The notes below the pieces were generated by a model, which was given only the letters and a program-made list of their open reading frames with translations, had not been told where the DNA came from and ran no database searches. The position numbers were made by a program, and so were the translations under genes. From Nitrospira sp. (lineage in GTDB: Bacteria; Nitrospirota; Nitrospiria; Nitrospirales; Nitrospiraceae): DNA of 64,000 nucleotides. The stretch spans positions 1 through 64,000 of the forward strand of contig SWDM01000018.1 of assembly GCA_005116835.1 (NCBI GenBank), read 5' to 3'. Below, in pieces: positions 10,448 to 19,916 of the stretch; the stretch's first letter is position 1, and each line of letters starts with the position of its first letter.

Positions 10448-11098
10448 ATGTCGGTTCCAGTGACAGAGACGGGCAGGAAAATGAAGCAGGCCCTGGCGGC
10501 GATACTTGCAGGCCTGAGCATCGTCGTGTGTGCCTGCCAAGAGGTCGAGGCGAGGGATCCATTTGCGCCGAAGGAGCAAGTCACAACCGAGGCCGACCCC
10601 ACTCAAAGCCCCTCGTTCGATGAACAGAAGAAAGGCATCCCTCAGTCCCTGTTCACCTGGATCAAGATGGCCCGTGGATATGATATAGAATGGGATACAT
10701 TCGGGAGAAAGGGTTGGTACACACAAGATCCGAAGCTGAAGCCGGTCGAGCCGGGATCAGTGTTTCCTCGGGATATTCCTGTGATCTATATTGTGTTCGA
10801 GTCGGCCCCGCTGGAAGATCCTGCCCAATTCAGCGCTCAATGGTTTTTGGAAGGTGGAAAGAGGCTCCTCCCGTTCGTGCCTCTCGGCAAGGATACGTTA
10901 GAAGTGCCTGGATATGAACGCTACGGATTCCTGGAACTCAAGAAGCCTGGAAACCTCTGGGACGTCGGAACCTATTTGGTAAAGCTTTTCATTACGCCAC
11001 TCGGACAGCAGCCCTTTCACGCGGCGAATCAAGTAGGGACGATGAGGTTCACCATCGTGGAGGATGCGGGTCCCTCCGTATCGAGCCCCCGCCAGTAG
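10448..11098 (+). CDS. Exported protein of unknown function
   Basis: 216 residues with an N-terminal hydrophobic segment (QALAAILAGLSIVVCAC) that may be a lipoprotein or secretory signal; the likely start is the second ATG at 10481, which gives a compact signal peptide, but neither start has a clear ribosome binding site. The mature part is rich in aromatic residues and prolines (IEWDTFGRKGWY, YERYGFLELKKPGNLW) and reads as a beta-sandwich. No family was recognised. It is divergent from the frameshifted MFS gene. Confidence 0.65.
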   Translation: MSVPVTETGRKMKQALAAILAGLSIVVCACQEVEARDPFAPKEQVTTEADPTQSPSFDEQKKGIPQSLFTWIKMARGYDIEWDTFGRKGWYTQDPKLKPVEPGSVFPRDIPVIYIVFESAPLEDPAQFSAQWFLEGGKRLLPFVPLGKDTLEVPGYERYGFLELKKPGNLWDVGTYLVKLFITPLGQQPFHAANQVGTMRFTIVEDAGPSVSSPRQ

Positions 11099-11203
11099 GC
11101 CTGAAATGCTTACACACGATCTGCACCAATGCCCCAGTATGATAATGTTGGAAACTCGCGCAAAACGGCAACGCTAGGTCAGCACGCCGAAGAGAGGAAC
11201 AGA

Positions 11204-11488
11204 ATGGGAGATCGCAATAAAGTCAATGACCCGGAAAAGCTAACCCTGCTCTACGAGCGGTTTCGAGATGTCTGTCTCGTCGAAAAGGAAGTGTGGAAGG
11301 AAATCTTCATGCCGCGGGATGTAGCGCAGGGACCCGTACGAACGAACCTTCAAGACCGTTACGATGTTGAAATCGACGATCAGGCGGTCGAGGACACCCT
11401 GGAGGCCAACATTTCACGCGGCAGCCAAGCCCTCTCTGCGGCGATCGATGCTTACCGTGCGCATATCAGCTTTGTAAAGAAAAGTTAG
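11204..11488 (+). CDS. Small conserved-looking protein, unknown function
   Basis: 94 residues from an ATG preceded by GAGAGGAACAG. It is acidic and helical (LTLLYERFRDVCLVEKEVW, then a C-terminal AALSAAIDAY-like helix) with no signal peptide or membrane segment. It follows the exported protein by about 100 bases on the same strand. A longer frame starting at 11129 has no ribosome binding site. No family was recognised. Confidence 0.6.
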   Translation: MGDRNKVNDPEKLTLLYERFRDVCLVEKEVWKEIFMPRDVAQGPVRTNLQDRYDVEIDDQAVEDTLEANISRGSQALSAAIDAYRAHISFVKKS

Positions 11489-11523
11489 CGCCGGTAATCA
11501 GCCAGACTTTCCTGATCACACGG

Positions 11524-12888
11524 TTAGTTCAACGTTGTTAGCGAACCGGTCGAACGAGCGAAGTTGACCCGCGCCGCATTGAGCTGAAAGAGAGCGTTGA
11601 CGAGATTTTCTCTCGCCCGCGCCAAGGCGGTCAACGCATTGGTGAGTTCGAAATGACTCGCGGCCGTAATGACGGCATAGCGCTCCCTGGCAAGCTCCAA
11701 TTCTTTGGTCGCTGCCTGCATGCCGATTCGCGCGATCCCGACTTTCTCCTGCGCCCCTGCCAATGACGCGACCGCATCGTGCACCTCCATTTTCACCTGA
11801 TTGAGCACGGAACGCAGGCGTAAGGCTTCCTGCCGCACCTGACTCCGTGCCTCGGCAATGCGTCCTTCACGCCGGCCGCCATCAAAAATGGGGATCTGCA
11901 GCAACAGCGCCATGTTGTAGGTTTCGAGGGTGTTACTCCAACGATTGCCGATCAATCCGTAGTCGCCCTGCGCCACGAGCGATGGCAACCGCTCTCCTGT
12001 GATGGATGAGTAGGTCAGCTCTGTGGCCTTGATCTTGGTCACCTGGGCCTGCACTTCCAGCCGATTTGCCATCGCGTCGTCCACCGCTGCCTGTGGGCCA
12101 GCCAGTTCAAGCACATCCGCCTTAAAGTCATCGCTCAAGACAACCGGCGTCTCGTACGGCAAGCTCAGGAGGTTTAAGAGACTCAATTTTGCATGCTGGA
12201 GGTCATAGCGGGCCGACGCCGCAAGTTGGCGCTCGCCGGCTAATTGCGCCTCCAGCCTCGCAATGTCGAGACCCGTCGCAACCCCGCTCCTCTGGCGCTG
12301 CTTAACCAACCCCAACAAATCGGTCATCACCTGTAAATTGGACTCGTGCATCTTCATCATGCCCATGGCCTTTAGCCCTTCCATGTAGAGCAAGGCCACG
12401 CTCGCCATGGTGTCGAACTTCCGAATGTCAGCTTCGAACTCGACCGCATGTAGGCTTTCGCGGGAAGCGCGCCATCGCTGAATTAAGCTGACACTGACAA
12501 GGTTTTGCGAGGCATTGACCCGGGCGTCAAAAATACTGAAGGGGTCGGTCGCAGTCGGAGAGAGTCCGAACGTCCCGAGAAACTGCGTCTGTCGAGTCTG
12601 CCGAACAGTCGAGGAGAGATTGGGAAGCATGGCCCCCAATTGGGTCTGAACTTGGCCTTGCGCCGCCTCGATACGTTCCTTGTAAAGCTGCACGTCCGGA
12701 TTATTATCCGCGGCCGCAGCCAACGCATCGCGCAGAGTCAGCGTCAACGTCGGCAAGGGCGCCGGCTTCGACAGCATAGCTGGATCGCCCTCGGCATAAC
12801 CAACCCCTTGGCCCATCAATGCGAGGAGGCTGATCCCTATTGCGCAAAGACATATCCCGATGGGTCGAACGATTCTCTTCTGCGTCAT
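11524..12888 (-). CDS. tolC: TolC-family outer membrane efflux protein
   Basis: 454 residues with a signal peptide (to about residue 32) and two copies of the OEP repeat. Each copy begins with a long coiled helix and includes the typical LLGLVKQRQRSGVATGLDIARLEAQL-type pattern (residues near 195-220) and ARENLVNALFQLNAARVNF at the end. This is the outer-membrane channel of a type I secretion or efflux system. It is the last gene of a minus-strand operon hlyB-hlyD-tolC, 17 bases after hlyD, which points to secretion of RTX proteins rather than drug efflux. Confidence 0.9.
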   Translation of the reverse strand: MTQKRIVRPIGICLCAIGISLLALMGQGVGYAEGDPAMLSKPAPLPTLTLTLRDALAAAADNNPDVQLYKERIEAAQGQVQTQLGAMLPNLSSTVRQTRQTQFLGTFGLSPTATDPFSIFDARVNASQNLVSVSLIQRWRASRESLHAVEFEADIRKFDTMASVALLYMEGLKAMGMMKMHESNLQVMTDLLGLVKQRQRSGVATGLDIARLEAQLAGERQLAASARYDLQHAKLSLLNLLSLPYETPVVLSDDFKADVLELAGPQAAVDDAMANRLEVQAQVTKIKATELTYSSITGERLPSLVAQGDYGLIGNRWSNTLETYNMALLLQIPIFDGGRREGRIAEARSQVRQEALRLRSVLNQVKMEVHDAVASLAGAQEKVGIARIGMQAATKELELARERYAVITAASHFELTNALTALARARENLVNALFQLNAARVNFARSTGSLTTLN

Positions 12889-12905
12889 TAGTGAATAGCC
12901 CGTAT

Positions 12906-14297
12906 CTACCGTTCCCGCATGCTCTCTTTGACCGATTTCAGCAGGGGGCTCAGGAGGTATTCAATGACTCGGCGCTGTCCTGTCTTAATCTCAACCGTCA
13001 CTGCCATTCCCGGCGACAAATTGACCTGCTTCCCCTCCACCTGCATGGTTGCCCGATCCATACTCACTCGCGTCGGATAGACCAGGCCGACCTTTTCAAT
13101 CGGAGCGGCATCGTCGGACACACTTAAGACCTTGCCGGGAATCGTCCCATAGAGAGTAAAGGGAAACGTCTCGACTTTAATTTCCACGATCTGGCCGTTC
13201 TTCACAAACCCCACATCTTTATTTTCGACCTGCGCCTCCACCTCCACCGGATGATCCTGCGGAACCACAATCAGCAACTCTTGCGCCGGTGTCACCACCC
13301 CACCCACCGTGTGGACAGCCACTTGTTGCACCACGCCGTCAATCGGAGACGTCAGTCGCTGCAAGTCTGCCCTCTGACCTGCTTTCGTCACATCCTGCAT
13401 CAGCGATGCAACCTTGGTCTCGATCATCGAGAGTTCCACCTGTTTGGATTGCTGGAACTCTGACAGCAGAACTCGATAGTTTTTTTCTGCTTCCGCAAGC
13501 GCGGATTGATCTTGCATAAGCCTCTTGCGCTGCCCGGCCAATTCCTGGGTTTTGTCGATCCGCTGCCCCTCAGCCTGCAGGAAATCCATCTTCGTGACTG
13601 CCTCATGGTCGAGAAGCTTCTTGTAGGCGTCTGCCCGTTCAGCCTCCATGGGGACCGTCGCTTCAAGCCGCCGAACATTTTCGCGCGTTTGATCAAGCCC
13701 CGCCTTGCGTTGATCGATCAGATGTTGCGCCGAGCCAGCTCTGGCCTGATACTCGGCCACCTGATCCCGGAGGAGCTGCCGTTGTAGCTGTACGTATTGA
13801 GGATCCCCATCAGGAGGAGCCTCGAAGGTTGAACGGCCCGCAATGAGCGCGCGAAGCCGCGCCGCCTCGACCTTTGCAGCCCGGTATTCGTTGGATGCCC
13901 GGTCGTGATCCGCCCGGTTCAACGTGGGGTCCAGCTCGATCAACACATCCCCGCGCTTCACAAACTGCCCATTCTGCACATGGATCGCAGCAATGACGCC
14001 TGCTTCATAGGGTTGAATCACCTTCGAGTAGCCGCTCGGAATAATCTTGCCCTGTGCGGTGGCAACGATATCCATCCATCCGAGACTTGCCCACAGGACT
14101 GCGCTCATAAACACCGCCATAATCGTCCAGAGGATGGCTCGACCGATGGGCGAAGGTGGAGCCTGTTGAATCTCCAGCACAGCGGGAAGAAACTCAGTCG
14201 ATCGGCCGCCTGGAATCGATCCCAGTGCTTGGCCGCTCTCGGCCTGCCAGGCGGCTTTCCAGACTGTCCAATGCCGTGAAATTGCACCGAACGCCAT
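12906..14297 (-). CDS. hlyD: HlyD-family membrane fusion protein of type I secretion
   Basis: 463 residues. A short cytoplasmic N-terminus, one membrane segment at about 52-75 (AILWTIMAVFMSAVLWASLGW), then the HlyD lipoyl half-motif (GKIIPSGYSKVIQPYEAG), a long coiled-coil hairpin (about 120-310) and a C-terminal beta domain with GQIVEIKVETFPFTLYGTI. Length and layout match type I secretion adaptors (HlyD/LapC/PrtE) rather than RND adaptors. It bridges the inner-membrane ABC exporter and TolC. The ABC gene 24 bases upstream is truncated, so the complex may not form from this locus alone. Confidence 0.92.
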   Translation of the reverse strand: MAFGAISRHWTVWKAAWQAESGQALGSIPGGRSTEFLPAVLEIQQAPPSPIGRAILWTIMAVFMSAVLWASLGWMDIVATAQGKIIPSGYSKVIQPYEAGVIAAIHVQNGQFVKRGDVLIELDPTLNRADHDRASNEYRAAKVEAARLRALIAGRSTFEAPPDGDPQYVQLQRQLLRDQVAEYQARAGSAQHLIDQRKAGLDQTRENVRRLEATVPMEAERADAYKKLLDHEAVTKMDFLQAEGQRIDKTQELAGQRKRLMQDQSALAEAEKNYRVLLSEFQQSKQVELSMIETKVASLMQDVTKAGQRADLQRLTSPIDGVVQQVAVHTVGGVVTPAQELLIVVPQDHPVEVEAQVENKDVGFVKNGQIVEIKVETFPFTLYGTIPGKVLSVSDDAAPIEKVGLVYPTRVSMDRATMQVEGKQVNLSPGMAVTVEIKTGQRRVIEYLLSPLLKSVKESMRER

Positions 14298-14321
14298 ATT
14301 GTCGCAGTGCCTCCCTACAAT

Positions 14322-15344
14322 CTATGCGGCTGACACACTGCCGTCTTGATGCCTATGTAATCGCGCGTAAATTCCGTTGAGGCGAAGCAGTTCGTCATGC
14401 GCTCCCTCTTCGACCAGCTCGCCTTTCTCGATCACATAAATCCGGTGAGCCGGGCGCACCGTGCTCAGGCGGTGGGCAATGACAAAGACCGTGCGCCCGT
14501 TGCTGATCAGCGCCATGTTGTGTTGAATGATGGCTTCCGACTCGTAATCCAAGGCACTCGTCGCTTCGTCGAAGATGAGAATGCGCGGATTGGCCACCAG
14601 GGCCCGGGCGATCGCGATCCGCTGCCGCTGACCCCCTGACAGCGAACAGCCGTGCTCCCCGACCAGCGTGTCATAGCCGTCCGCCAATTCCAGAATGAAC
14701 TCATGCGCGCCGGCCAACTTGGCCGCCTGCATGACCTGCTCCATCGCCAGCCCCGGATCGGCCAGCGCAATGTTGTCGCGGACGGATTGGTTGAACAGAA
14801 AGTTTTCTTGCAGCACGACGCCCACCTGCCGGCGCAACCAAGCCGGGTCAACCTGCGCCAGATCCACGCCGTCCACGAGAATGCGCCCCCGCTCCGGGAC
14901 ATACAGCCGCTGAATCAGCTTCGCGATGGTGCTCTTACCGGAACCGGAACGTCCAACGATACCGATAATCTTCCCTGGCGCGACCGAGAACGAAACCTTC
15001 CGCAGAACTTCCGTGCCATCCGGGCGATAGCGAAACGTCACCTCATCGAACACGACGTGCCCGGCCACTTGGGGCAGCGTCGTCCGGTTCGGATTGTAGG
15101 AGGGTTCCGGCTGCGTATTGAGCACATCGCCCAGCCGCTCCACCGATACACCGACCTGTTGAAACTCCTGCCAGAGATTGACCATCCGCAGCAGCGGTCC
15201 CGTCACCTGTGCCGCCAGCATGTTGAAGGCGATCAACTGGCCGATGCTCAGGCTCCCTTCGATGACCCGATAGGCCCCTACCCACAAAATGGCCACTGTT
15301 GTCACCTTCTGAATAAAGGTCCCAGTCTGCCCTGCCACGGTCAT
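14322..15344 (-). pseudogene. hlyB: Type I secretion ABC exporter, N-terminally truncated
   Basis: Only the C-terminal 340 residues of an exporter normally about 700 long. The last membrane helices ([20 protein letters not shown], then [18 protein letters not shown]) are followed by a complete ATPase: Walker [13 protein letters not shown], signature [15 protein letters not shown], Walker [13 protein letters not shown], switch His in AHRLST. The peptidase-like N-terminus and most of the membrane domain are missing. Homology stops at about 15344, where a uvrA fragment begins on the other strand with no spacer. The ATG at 15344 is simply the first in frame and has no ribosome binding site. Either a deletion or an assembly misjoin is responsible. 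Confidence 0.85.
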
Positions 15345-15346
15345 CC

Positions 15347-15910
15347 TGCGAAGCCTGCGACGGAAAACGATTCAAACCGGACGTTCTCTCCATTCGCTAT
15401 CGAGGGAAAACGATCCATGATGTGTTGCAAATGACAGCTGAAGAGGCGCTGGGATTTTTTAGCGGCTCAACCAAGCTCACGGAAAAGCTCCATCTCCTCT
15501 CGTCCATCGGACTCGGCTATCTCCGCCTCGGCCAAGCCGCGACGACCCTCTCAGGCGGCGAGGCCCAGCGGTTGAAAATCGCGGCAGAGCTTAAAGACTC
15601 GTCCGCGAAAAATGTCCTCTATATCATGGATGAACCGACCACCGGACTGCACGTCGAAGACATCAAGAAACTTCTGGCGATGCTGCAAAAGCTGGTGGAC
15701 AGCGGCAATACCGTAGTGGTAGTGGAACACAACCTGGATGTGATCAAGTGTGCCGATTGGATTATCGACCTAGGCCCGGAAGGCGGCGCAGCCGGTGGAC
15801 AGATCGTGGCAGAAGGACGACCGGAGCAGGTGGCAAAAGTCGCGGCTTCTCATACGGGAAAATTCTTGGCAGAGGTTCTGATGCCGGCTACTTATGGCCA
15901 TGGTTCATGA
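15347..15910 (+). pseudogene. uvrA: UvrA excinuclease, C-terminal fragment
   Basis: The frame opens with [15 protein letters not shown], the end of UvrA's second zinc finger, and runs through the C-terminal ABC ATPase: LSGGEAQRLKIAAEL signature, YIMDEPTTGLH Walker B, VVEHNLDVIKCADWIIDLGPE. About 187 of the usual 900-plus residues remain. No start codon lies at the 5' end; the first ATG is at 15422. UvrA recognises bulky DNA lesions in nucleotide excision repair; this fragment lacks the first ATPase and the DNA-binding insertions and cannot act alone. The 5' boundary is the head-to-head junction with truncated hlyB. A second copy of its 3' tail lies at 18918-19048. Confidence 0.9.
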
Positions 15911-16002
15911 CACTTTTATTTACCCTAAGTGCCGAAAGGGAAAGTTCTTGCCGGGGATTTTGCGGAGTAGAGTCAGGACTGCCGCGTGAAAATGAATGAC
16001 AG

Positions 16003-16266
16003 CTACGCTCTCACATTTGGGGCCGGTGCGCCCCGGAGGAGGCCTTCACTGCTCAGGTCTTCATCGATTTCTGGCCAGTGAATGCCGTATCCAGCGCCTG
16101 AGACCTCCCAGCGCTGCAGTTGCTTCGGAGTCGCGTTCATGAGCCGTGGATACCACGCAAGCGGAACCATGATCGTGCGGCCATCCATCAGATCGACACT
16201 GAGGACGTCGTCGGATACACGAACGTCTTTCACACGTTCATCAGCTGTGACGGCTAAAATACCCAT
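16003..16266 (-). CDS. DUF2442 domain protein
   Basis: 87 residues from the ATG at 16266. The pattern VKDVRVSDDVLSVDLMDGR, then VPLAWYPRLMNATPKQLQ and GIHWPEIDEDLS, is the full DUF2442 domain. Its start overlaps the end of the DUF4160 gene by 26 bases. The DUF4160-DUF2442 pair is found in many genomes in this order; a toxin-antitoxin role has been suspected from the layout, but I know of no firm proof. It lies between the two uvrA tails. Confidence 0.85.
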   Translation of the reverse strand: MGILAVTADERVKDVRVSDDVLSVDLMDGRTIMVPLAWYPRLMNATPKQLQRWEVSGAGYGIHWPEIDEDLSSEGLLRGAPAPNVRA

Positions 16267-16483
16267 GCCACGCCTCCAGGAATTCAGACTGATGTTCGAT
16301 GACCATATCACGAATCTTTCGTAATTCTACAGGGCTAAACCCAAAATTCCGAGCTAAATTCACAGGACTAAGCCAGAACTTGGCAGAAAAGTTCTCTCGA
16401 TCCACATGGATATGCGGCGGCTCATGAGGCTCATGACTGTGGAAATAGAGACGATAGGGGCCAATTCGCTTGATTGTTGGCAC
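16241..16483 (-). CDS. DUF4160 domain protein
   Basis: 80 residues from a GTG at 16483, chosen because the family normally begins with the PTIKRIGPYRLYFHSHE segment. It continues with EPPHIHVDRENFSAKFW and LRKIRDMVIEHQSEFLEAW, the conserved DUF4160 core. A longer ATG frame starting at 16705 adds a stretch with no family resemblance. It is the first gene of the DUF4160-DUF2442 bicistron. Function unknown; small size, overlap and accessory setting make a toxin-antitoxin-like role possible. Confidence 0.82.
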   Translation of the reverse strand: MPTIKRIGPYRLYFHSHEPHEPPHIHVDRENFSAKFWLSPVNLARNFGFSPVELRKIRDMVIEHQSEFLEAWHGYFSRHS

Positions 16484-16720
16484 GGAATAAAAAGTAACAC
16501 ACTGCCGTTCGTCAGGCAACAGGCCCACGCTTACAGAGGGCAGACGAGCCGACCACCAGCCTGTGCAACATGCACAGAAGCTGCTTATTTCAGCTAATTC
16601 ATGATGTAAATCTCCATCAATTCTTGCGCATGATTGATTTCTGCCATACAGTCTCAATAGCAATTGACTTATTTCCTCACTCCAACTGATACCGCTCCGT
16701 AGCAATTCCGCCTTCTAGAA

Positions 16721-18682
16721 ATGTCACCTCGATACCTCACCAAATCGCGCTTCATGCTTGCCGTTGAATGCCCCACAAAACTGTATTTCACCGGCAAAGA
16801 CACCGAATACCAGAATCTCAATAGGGAGGATTCGTTTCTGGAGATGCTGGCTGACGGGGGATTTCAAGTCGGAGCCTTAGCCAAGCTTATGTATCCAGGC
16901 GGGATAGAAATTCACGCGAAGGATCATGCCACGGCTGAGAAAGAAACCAAAGAACTACTGAAGCGTGACAACGTCATATTATTCGAACCGGCTATTCGCC
17001 ATGGAGACCTCTTCGTCCGAATCGACATCCTTGTAAAACAGAAGGATAGGTTTCAGCTTATTGAAGTCAAAGCAAAGTCCTATGATTCCAGCGACCCTAA
17101 AATTGAAGGGAAGCGGGGAGGAATCACCTCAGACATGCTCCAATATATCCAAGACGTGGCTTTTCAGACCCATGTCCTCCGTTCCGCCTATCCCAAGTTC
17201 CGCATCACAAGCACTCTCCTGATGCCTGACAAATCCAAGCAAGCCACCATCAATGGATTGAATCAGCTATTCGCCATCCAACGCCAAACGGGAACGGTGA
17301 AGATCGACGTCAATCCCCGTGCCTTCAGCGAAGGATATGGCGAGGATATCCTAACCTTGGTCAATATCGATTGCTATATCACGATGGTGATGAGCGAAGG
17401 GATTGATTATCCTGCTGGGCAGGGACCGTTACCGAAATTGGCCGCTCAATGGGCAGAGGCCTACAAAACCGATTCGAGAATCAAGCCTACCCTTGGTTCA
17501 CACTGTACCGACTGCGAATTCCAAACTGAGTCGGAGAATGGCCTCAAGAGCGGCTTTAGGGAGTGCTGGACGCGCGCCAACAACTGGACAGATACAGACC
17601 TAGACCAGGGAACGGTTCTGGATCTCTGGAACTTCCGGGGTAAAGACAAGCTGATCGCGAAAGGAGTGGTCAGGTTGAGCCAGGTCAGCCAGGACGACCT
17701 GAACTATAAAGAGGGTGATGAAGGGCTCAGTAACTCACAGCGGCAATGGCTGCAAATCGACGGCATCCCGCATAAGGCGGACAAGGGCGGTTTTTATCTC
17801 GATGCAAAGTTTATGAAAGCGGAGATGAAACAATGGAAATACCCCTACCACTTTATCGACTTTGAGACCTCGTCCGTAGCCTTGCCCTTCTATAAAGGCA
17901 TGAGTCCATACGAACAGATCGCCTTCCAATTTTCTCACCATACGATGGAACGCGACGGAACGGTGCGCCATGCCCATGAGTTTCTGCAGGCGAAGCCCGG
18001 CAAGTTTCCGAACTACGAGTTCGTCAGAGCACTGAAAGCTGCGTTAGAGGGAGATGCCGGTACGGTGTTCATGTGGAGCCATCACGAGAACACCGTACTT
18101 GAACAGATCGCCGCCCAGTTGAATGCCGATGCCGCTCCGCCCACAGACAAAAAGAAACTGGTGGCGTTCATCAGCAGCCTAACCAAGAACGGTGCTCGGG
18201 CGATGGTCGATCTGAAAACCCTGGCTCAGAAATCCTATTTTCATCCAGACACCAACGGGAGCAATTCCATCAAGAAAGTGCTGCCGGCGGTCCTGAAAAC
18301 ATCCTCGTACTTGCGCACGAAATATGGTCAGCCAGCTTACGGGACTGTAAATGGTATCCGAAGTTTGAATTACACGAATCAGACCTGGTGGATTCAGGAT
18401 GCCAATGGAGAGGTGGCTGATCCTTATGACTCGCTCAAAGCTTATGCCCAAGTTCTATTAGGCAATGACGCGGAGAGTGCGATCACGTCAGAGGGTTTTG
18501 GCATTGCAGAAGGCGGCGCAGCAGCATCGGCCTACGCAAGGCTCCAATTCGAGACCTTGGATGACACCAGCCGCCACCTGATCGAGAAAGCCCTACTACG
18601 CTATTGCGAACTCGACTCCCTGGCGATGGTGATGATCGTGGAAGCCTGGAAAGATACGATTACATCTTCAGCACGTAAATAG
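16721..18682 (+). CDS. DUF2779 protein: Cas4/RecB-like nuclease plus DEDD exonuclease-like domain
   Basis: 653 residues. The N-terminus has VECPTKLYF, the first cysteine motif typical of Cas4/AddB-type nucleases, then VRIDILVKQKDRFQLIEVKAKS, a PD-(D/E)xK core (Asp, Glu-x-Lys), and near 260 a cysteine cluster CTDCEF...C that could close a 4Fe-4S site. The C-terminal half is the DUF2779 domain, starting YHFIDFETS, an Asp-x-Glu motif like that of DEDD 3'-5' exonucleases, with FMWSHHENTVLEQI and a late RYCELDSLAM motif. It is probably a two-domain DNA nuclease. It lies in a short cargo bounded by two uvrA tails, and a role in defence or DNA processing is inferred. Confidence 0.8.
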   Translation: MSPRYLTKSRFMLAVECPTKLYFTGKDTEYQNLNREDSFLEMLADGGFQVGALAKLMYPGGIEIHAKDHATAEKETKELLKRDNVILFEPAIRHGDLFVRIDILVKQKDRFQLIEVKAKSYDSSDPKIEGKRGGITSDMLQYIQDVAFQTHVLRSAYPKFRITSTLLMPDKSKQATINGLNQLFAIQRQTGTVKIDVNPRAFSEGYGEDILTLVNIDCYITMVMSEGIDYPAGQGPLPKLAAQWAEAYKTDSRIKPTLGSHCTDCEFQTESENGLKSGFRECWTRANNWTDTDLDQGTVLDLWNFRGKDKLIAKGVVRLSQVSQDDLNYKEGDEGLSNSQRQWLQIDGIPHKADKGGFYLDAKFMKAEMKQWKYPYHFIDFETSSVALPFYKGMSPYEQIAFQFSHHTMERDGTVRHAHEFLQAKPGKFPNYEFVRALKAALEGDAGTVFMWSHHENTVLEQIAAQLNADAAPPTDKKKLVAFISSLTKNGARAMVDLKTLAQKSYFHPDTNGSNSIKKVLPAVLKTSSYLRTKYGQPAYGTVNGIRSLNYTNQTWWIQDANGEVADPYDSLKAYAQVLLGNDAESAITSEGFGIAEGGAAASAYARLQFETLDDTSRHLIEKALLRYCELDSLAMVMIVEAWKDTITSSARK

Positions 18683-18917
18683 ACCAGTCGGCCGATCGCC
18701 AAATGTCTCAATACTATTCACCTGTGCAAGAGAATAGGGGTAGAAGTCTTTTCCACGATGTCAGTTAAGACTCCCGATTCCTTTATTTTTCAGCCGCCCT
18801 GCGCAAACTCGTCAACACAGGCACAAGTTATCCAACTGATTCGCCTCTGCGACAGCCTTCGTCACTCGTCGTTCGTGAAGCGTATTTCGTTCTGGATTAC
18901 TGTTCGATTCACGCTAC

Positions 18918-19048
18918 AGAGGGGCAAGCAGATTGTGGCAGAGGAACAACCGGAACAGGTGGCGAAAGTGGCAGCTTCATACACAGGACGATTCCTAGCG
19001 GGCACTCTCATGCCAGCTACTGACAACAATGGTTCCCGTCACCTTTGA
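18918..19048 (+). pseudogene. Second copy of the uvrA 3' tail
   Basis: The frame GKQIVAEEQPEQVAKVAAS, then YTGRFLAGTLMPAT, matches the last 40 residues of the UvrA fragment at 15347-15910 with about three quarters identity. Upstream of about 18918 the match fades. The relic shows that this locus once held another uvrA end, so the DUF4160/DUF2442/DUF2779 segment is flanked by direct repeats of a gene's 3' end, as happens when an element inserts in or beside a gene end. Confidence 0.72.
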
Positions 19049-19130
19049 TTCACTCACATGCTGTCTAAATAGCTGGGACCATCTTTCTGGCACCGTTAAT
19101 TCACCAACTTTTGTTTCCACGCATCTACCT

Positions 19131-19916
19131 TCAAAGCTTCCCCTCTTTGCTGCTCAGTGAATCAGTCCACTCTATTGGGAGCGCAACCTCCTTGGCGGGA
19201 TCAAAAAGGTCTTTGCCTCTTGAGAGTATTAGTCTATCAATAGTGCATGTTAGGAAAATAAGTTCGCACCGTTTATGAATTTCCTCCAACGGTCTTTCTG
19301 ACCAGTCATTCCCATCCCAGAAATATTTTTCATTCCTGAGAAGGGCTCTTGCACAGGCCTTAATCTGACGGTCGTAAAATCTATAAGGATTGTTGTGGAT
19401 GGTCTCTCTTAACGCAGGATCGAAGAACTGATAGTTTTTGTTAATGTCCCATAGTGTGTATCCTCCGACCTTCCGGTCTGGCAGTATCAGCAAAAATATG
19501 AAGTAGCGCGGTATTGGCGTACCCTTAGAATAGTAATTGCTAAGTGTCGCATGATAGTACCAAAGCTTGTTGTTATTATCTTTCTCATTTACAGGCCCAT
19601 CAGAAAACAAATATAGCTGAGATCTGTCTAGACTCTCCAATTCCAAGAAAAGAATGGGTTGACCTTTTTTAGTATTGAACACGTAGTCAACGCACTGATA
19701 GCTCATCTTATATTCGGAAGGAAATTCGTTCCTCACTTCGCGCCGTAGCTTTAGATCAATCTTTTCGGCTAGCGTAGCCATTACCAGCTTGAATTGATTC
19801 ACGAAAGTCTTACCCTCGAGATACTTTGGGAGAAATAGCTCGCCATATTTTAAGATGTCATAGTTTGCCTCGATACTGTCCTTCAGGCGGTAATGTAATT
19901 CTTCAATGCCGATCAT
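19131..19916 (-). CDS. Unknown protein, low-GC accessory gene
   Basis: 261 residues from an ATG with a strong GGGAGGT site at 19916; a longer frame to 19988 has none. Base composition is clearly lower in GC than the surrounding genes, a sign of transfer. No family was recognised. The segment YVFNTKKGQPILFLELESL, with an Asp-free but Glu-x-Glu pattern, loosely recalls restriction-endonuclease-like folds; that is weak. The protein is soluble and rich in aromatic and charged residues (FFDPALRETIHNNPYRFYD). Neighbours are other unknown accessory genes. Confidence 0.62.
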   Translation of the reverse strand: MIGIEELHYRLKDSIEANYDILKYGELFLPKYLEGKTFVNQFKLVMATLAEKIDLKLRREVRNEFPSEYKMSYQCVDYVFNTKKGQPILFLELESLDRSQLYLFSDGPVNEKDNNNKLWYYHATLSNYYSKGTPIPRYFIFLLILPDRKVGGYTLWDINKNYQFFDPALRETIHNNPYRFYDRQIKACARALLRNEKYFWDGNDWSERPLEEIHKRCELIFLTCTIDRLILSRGKDLFDPAKEVALPIEWTDSLSSKEGKL

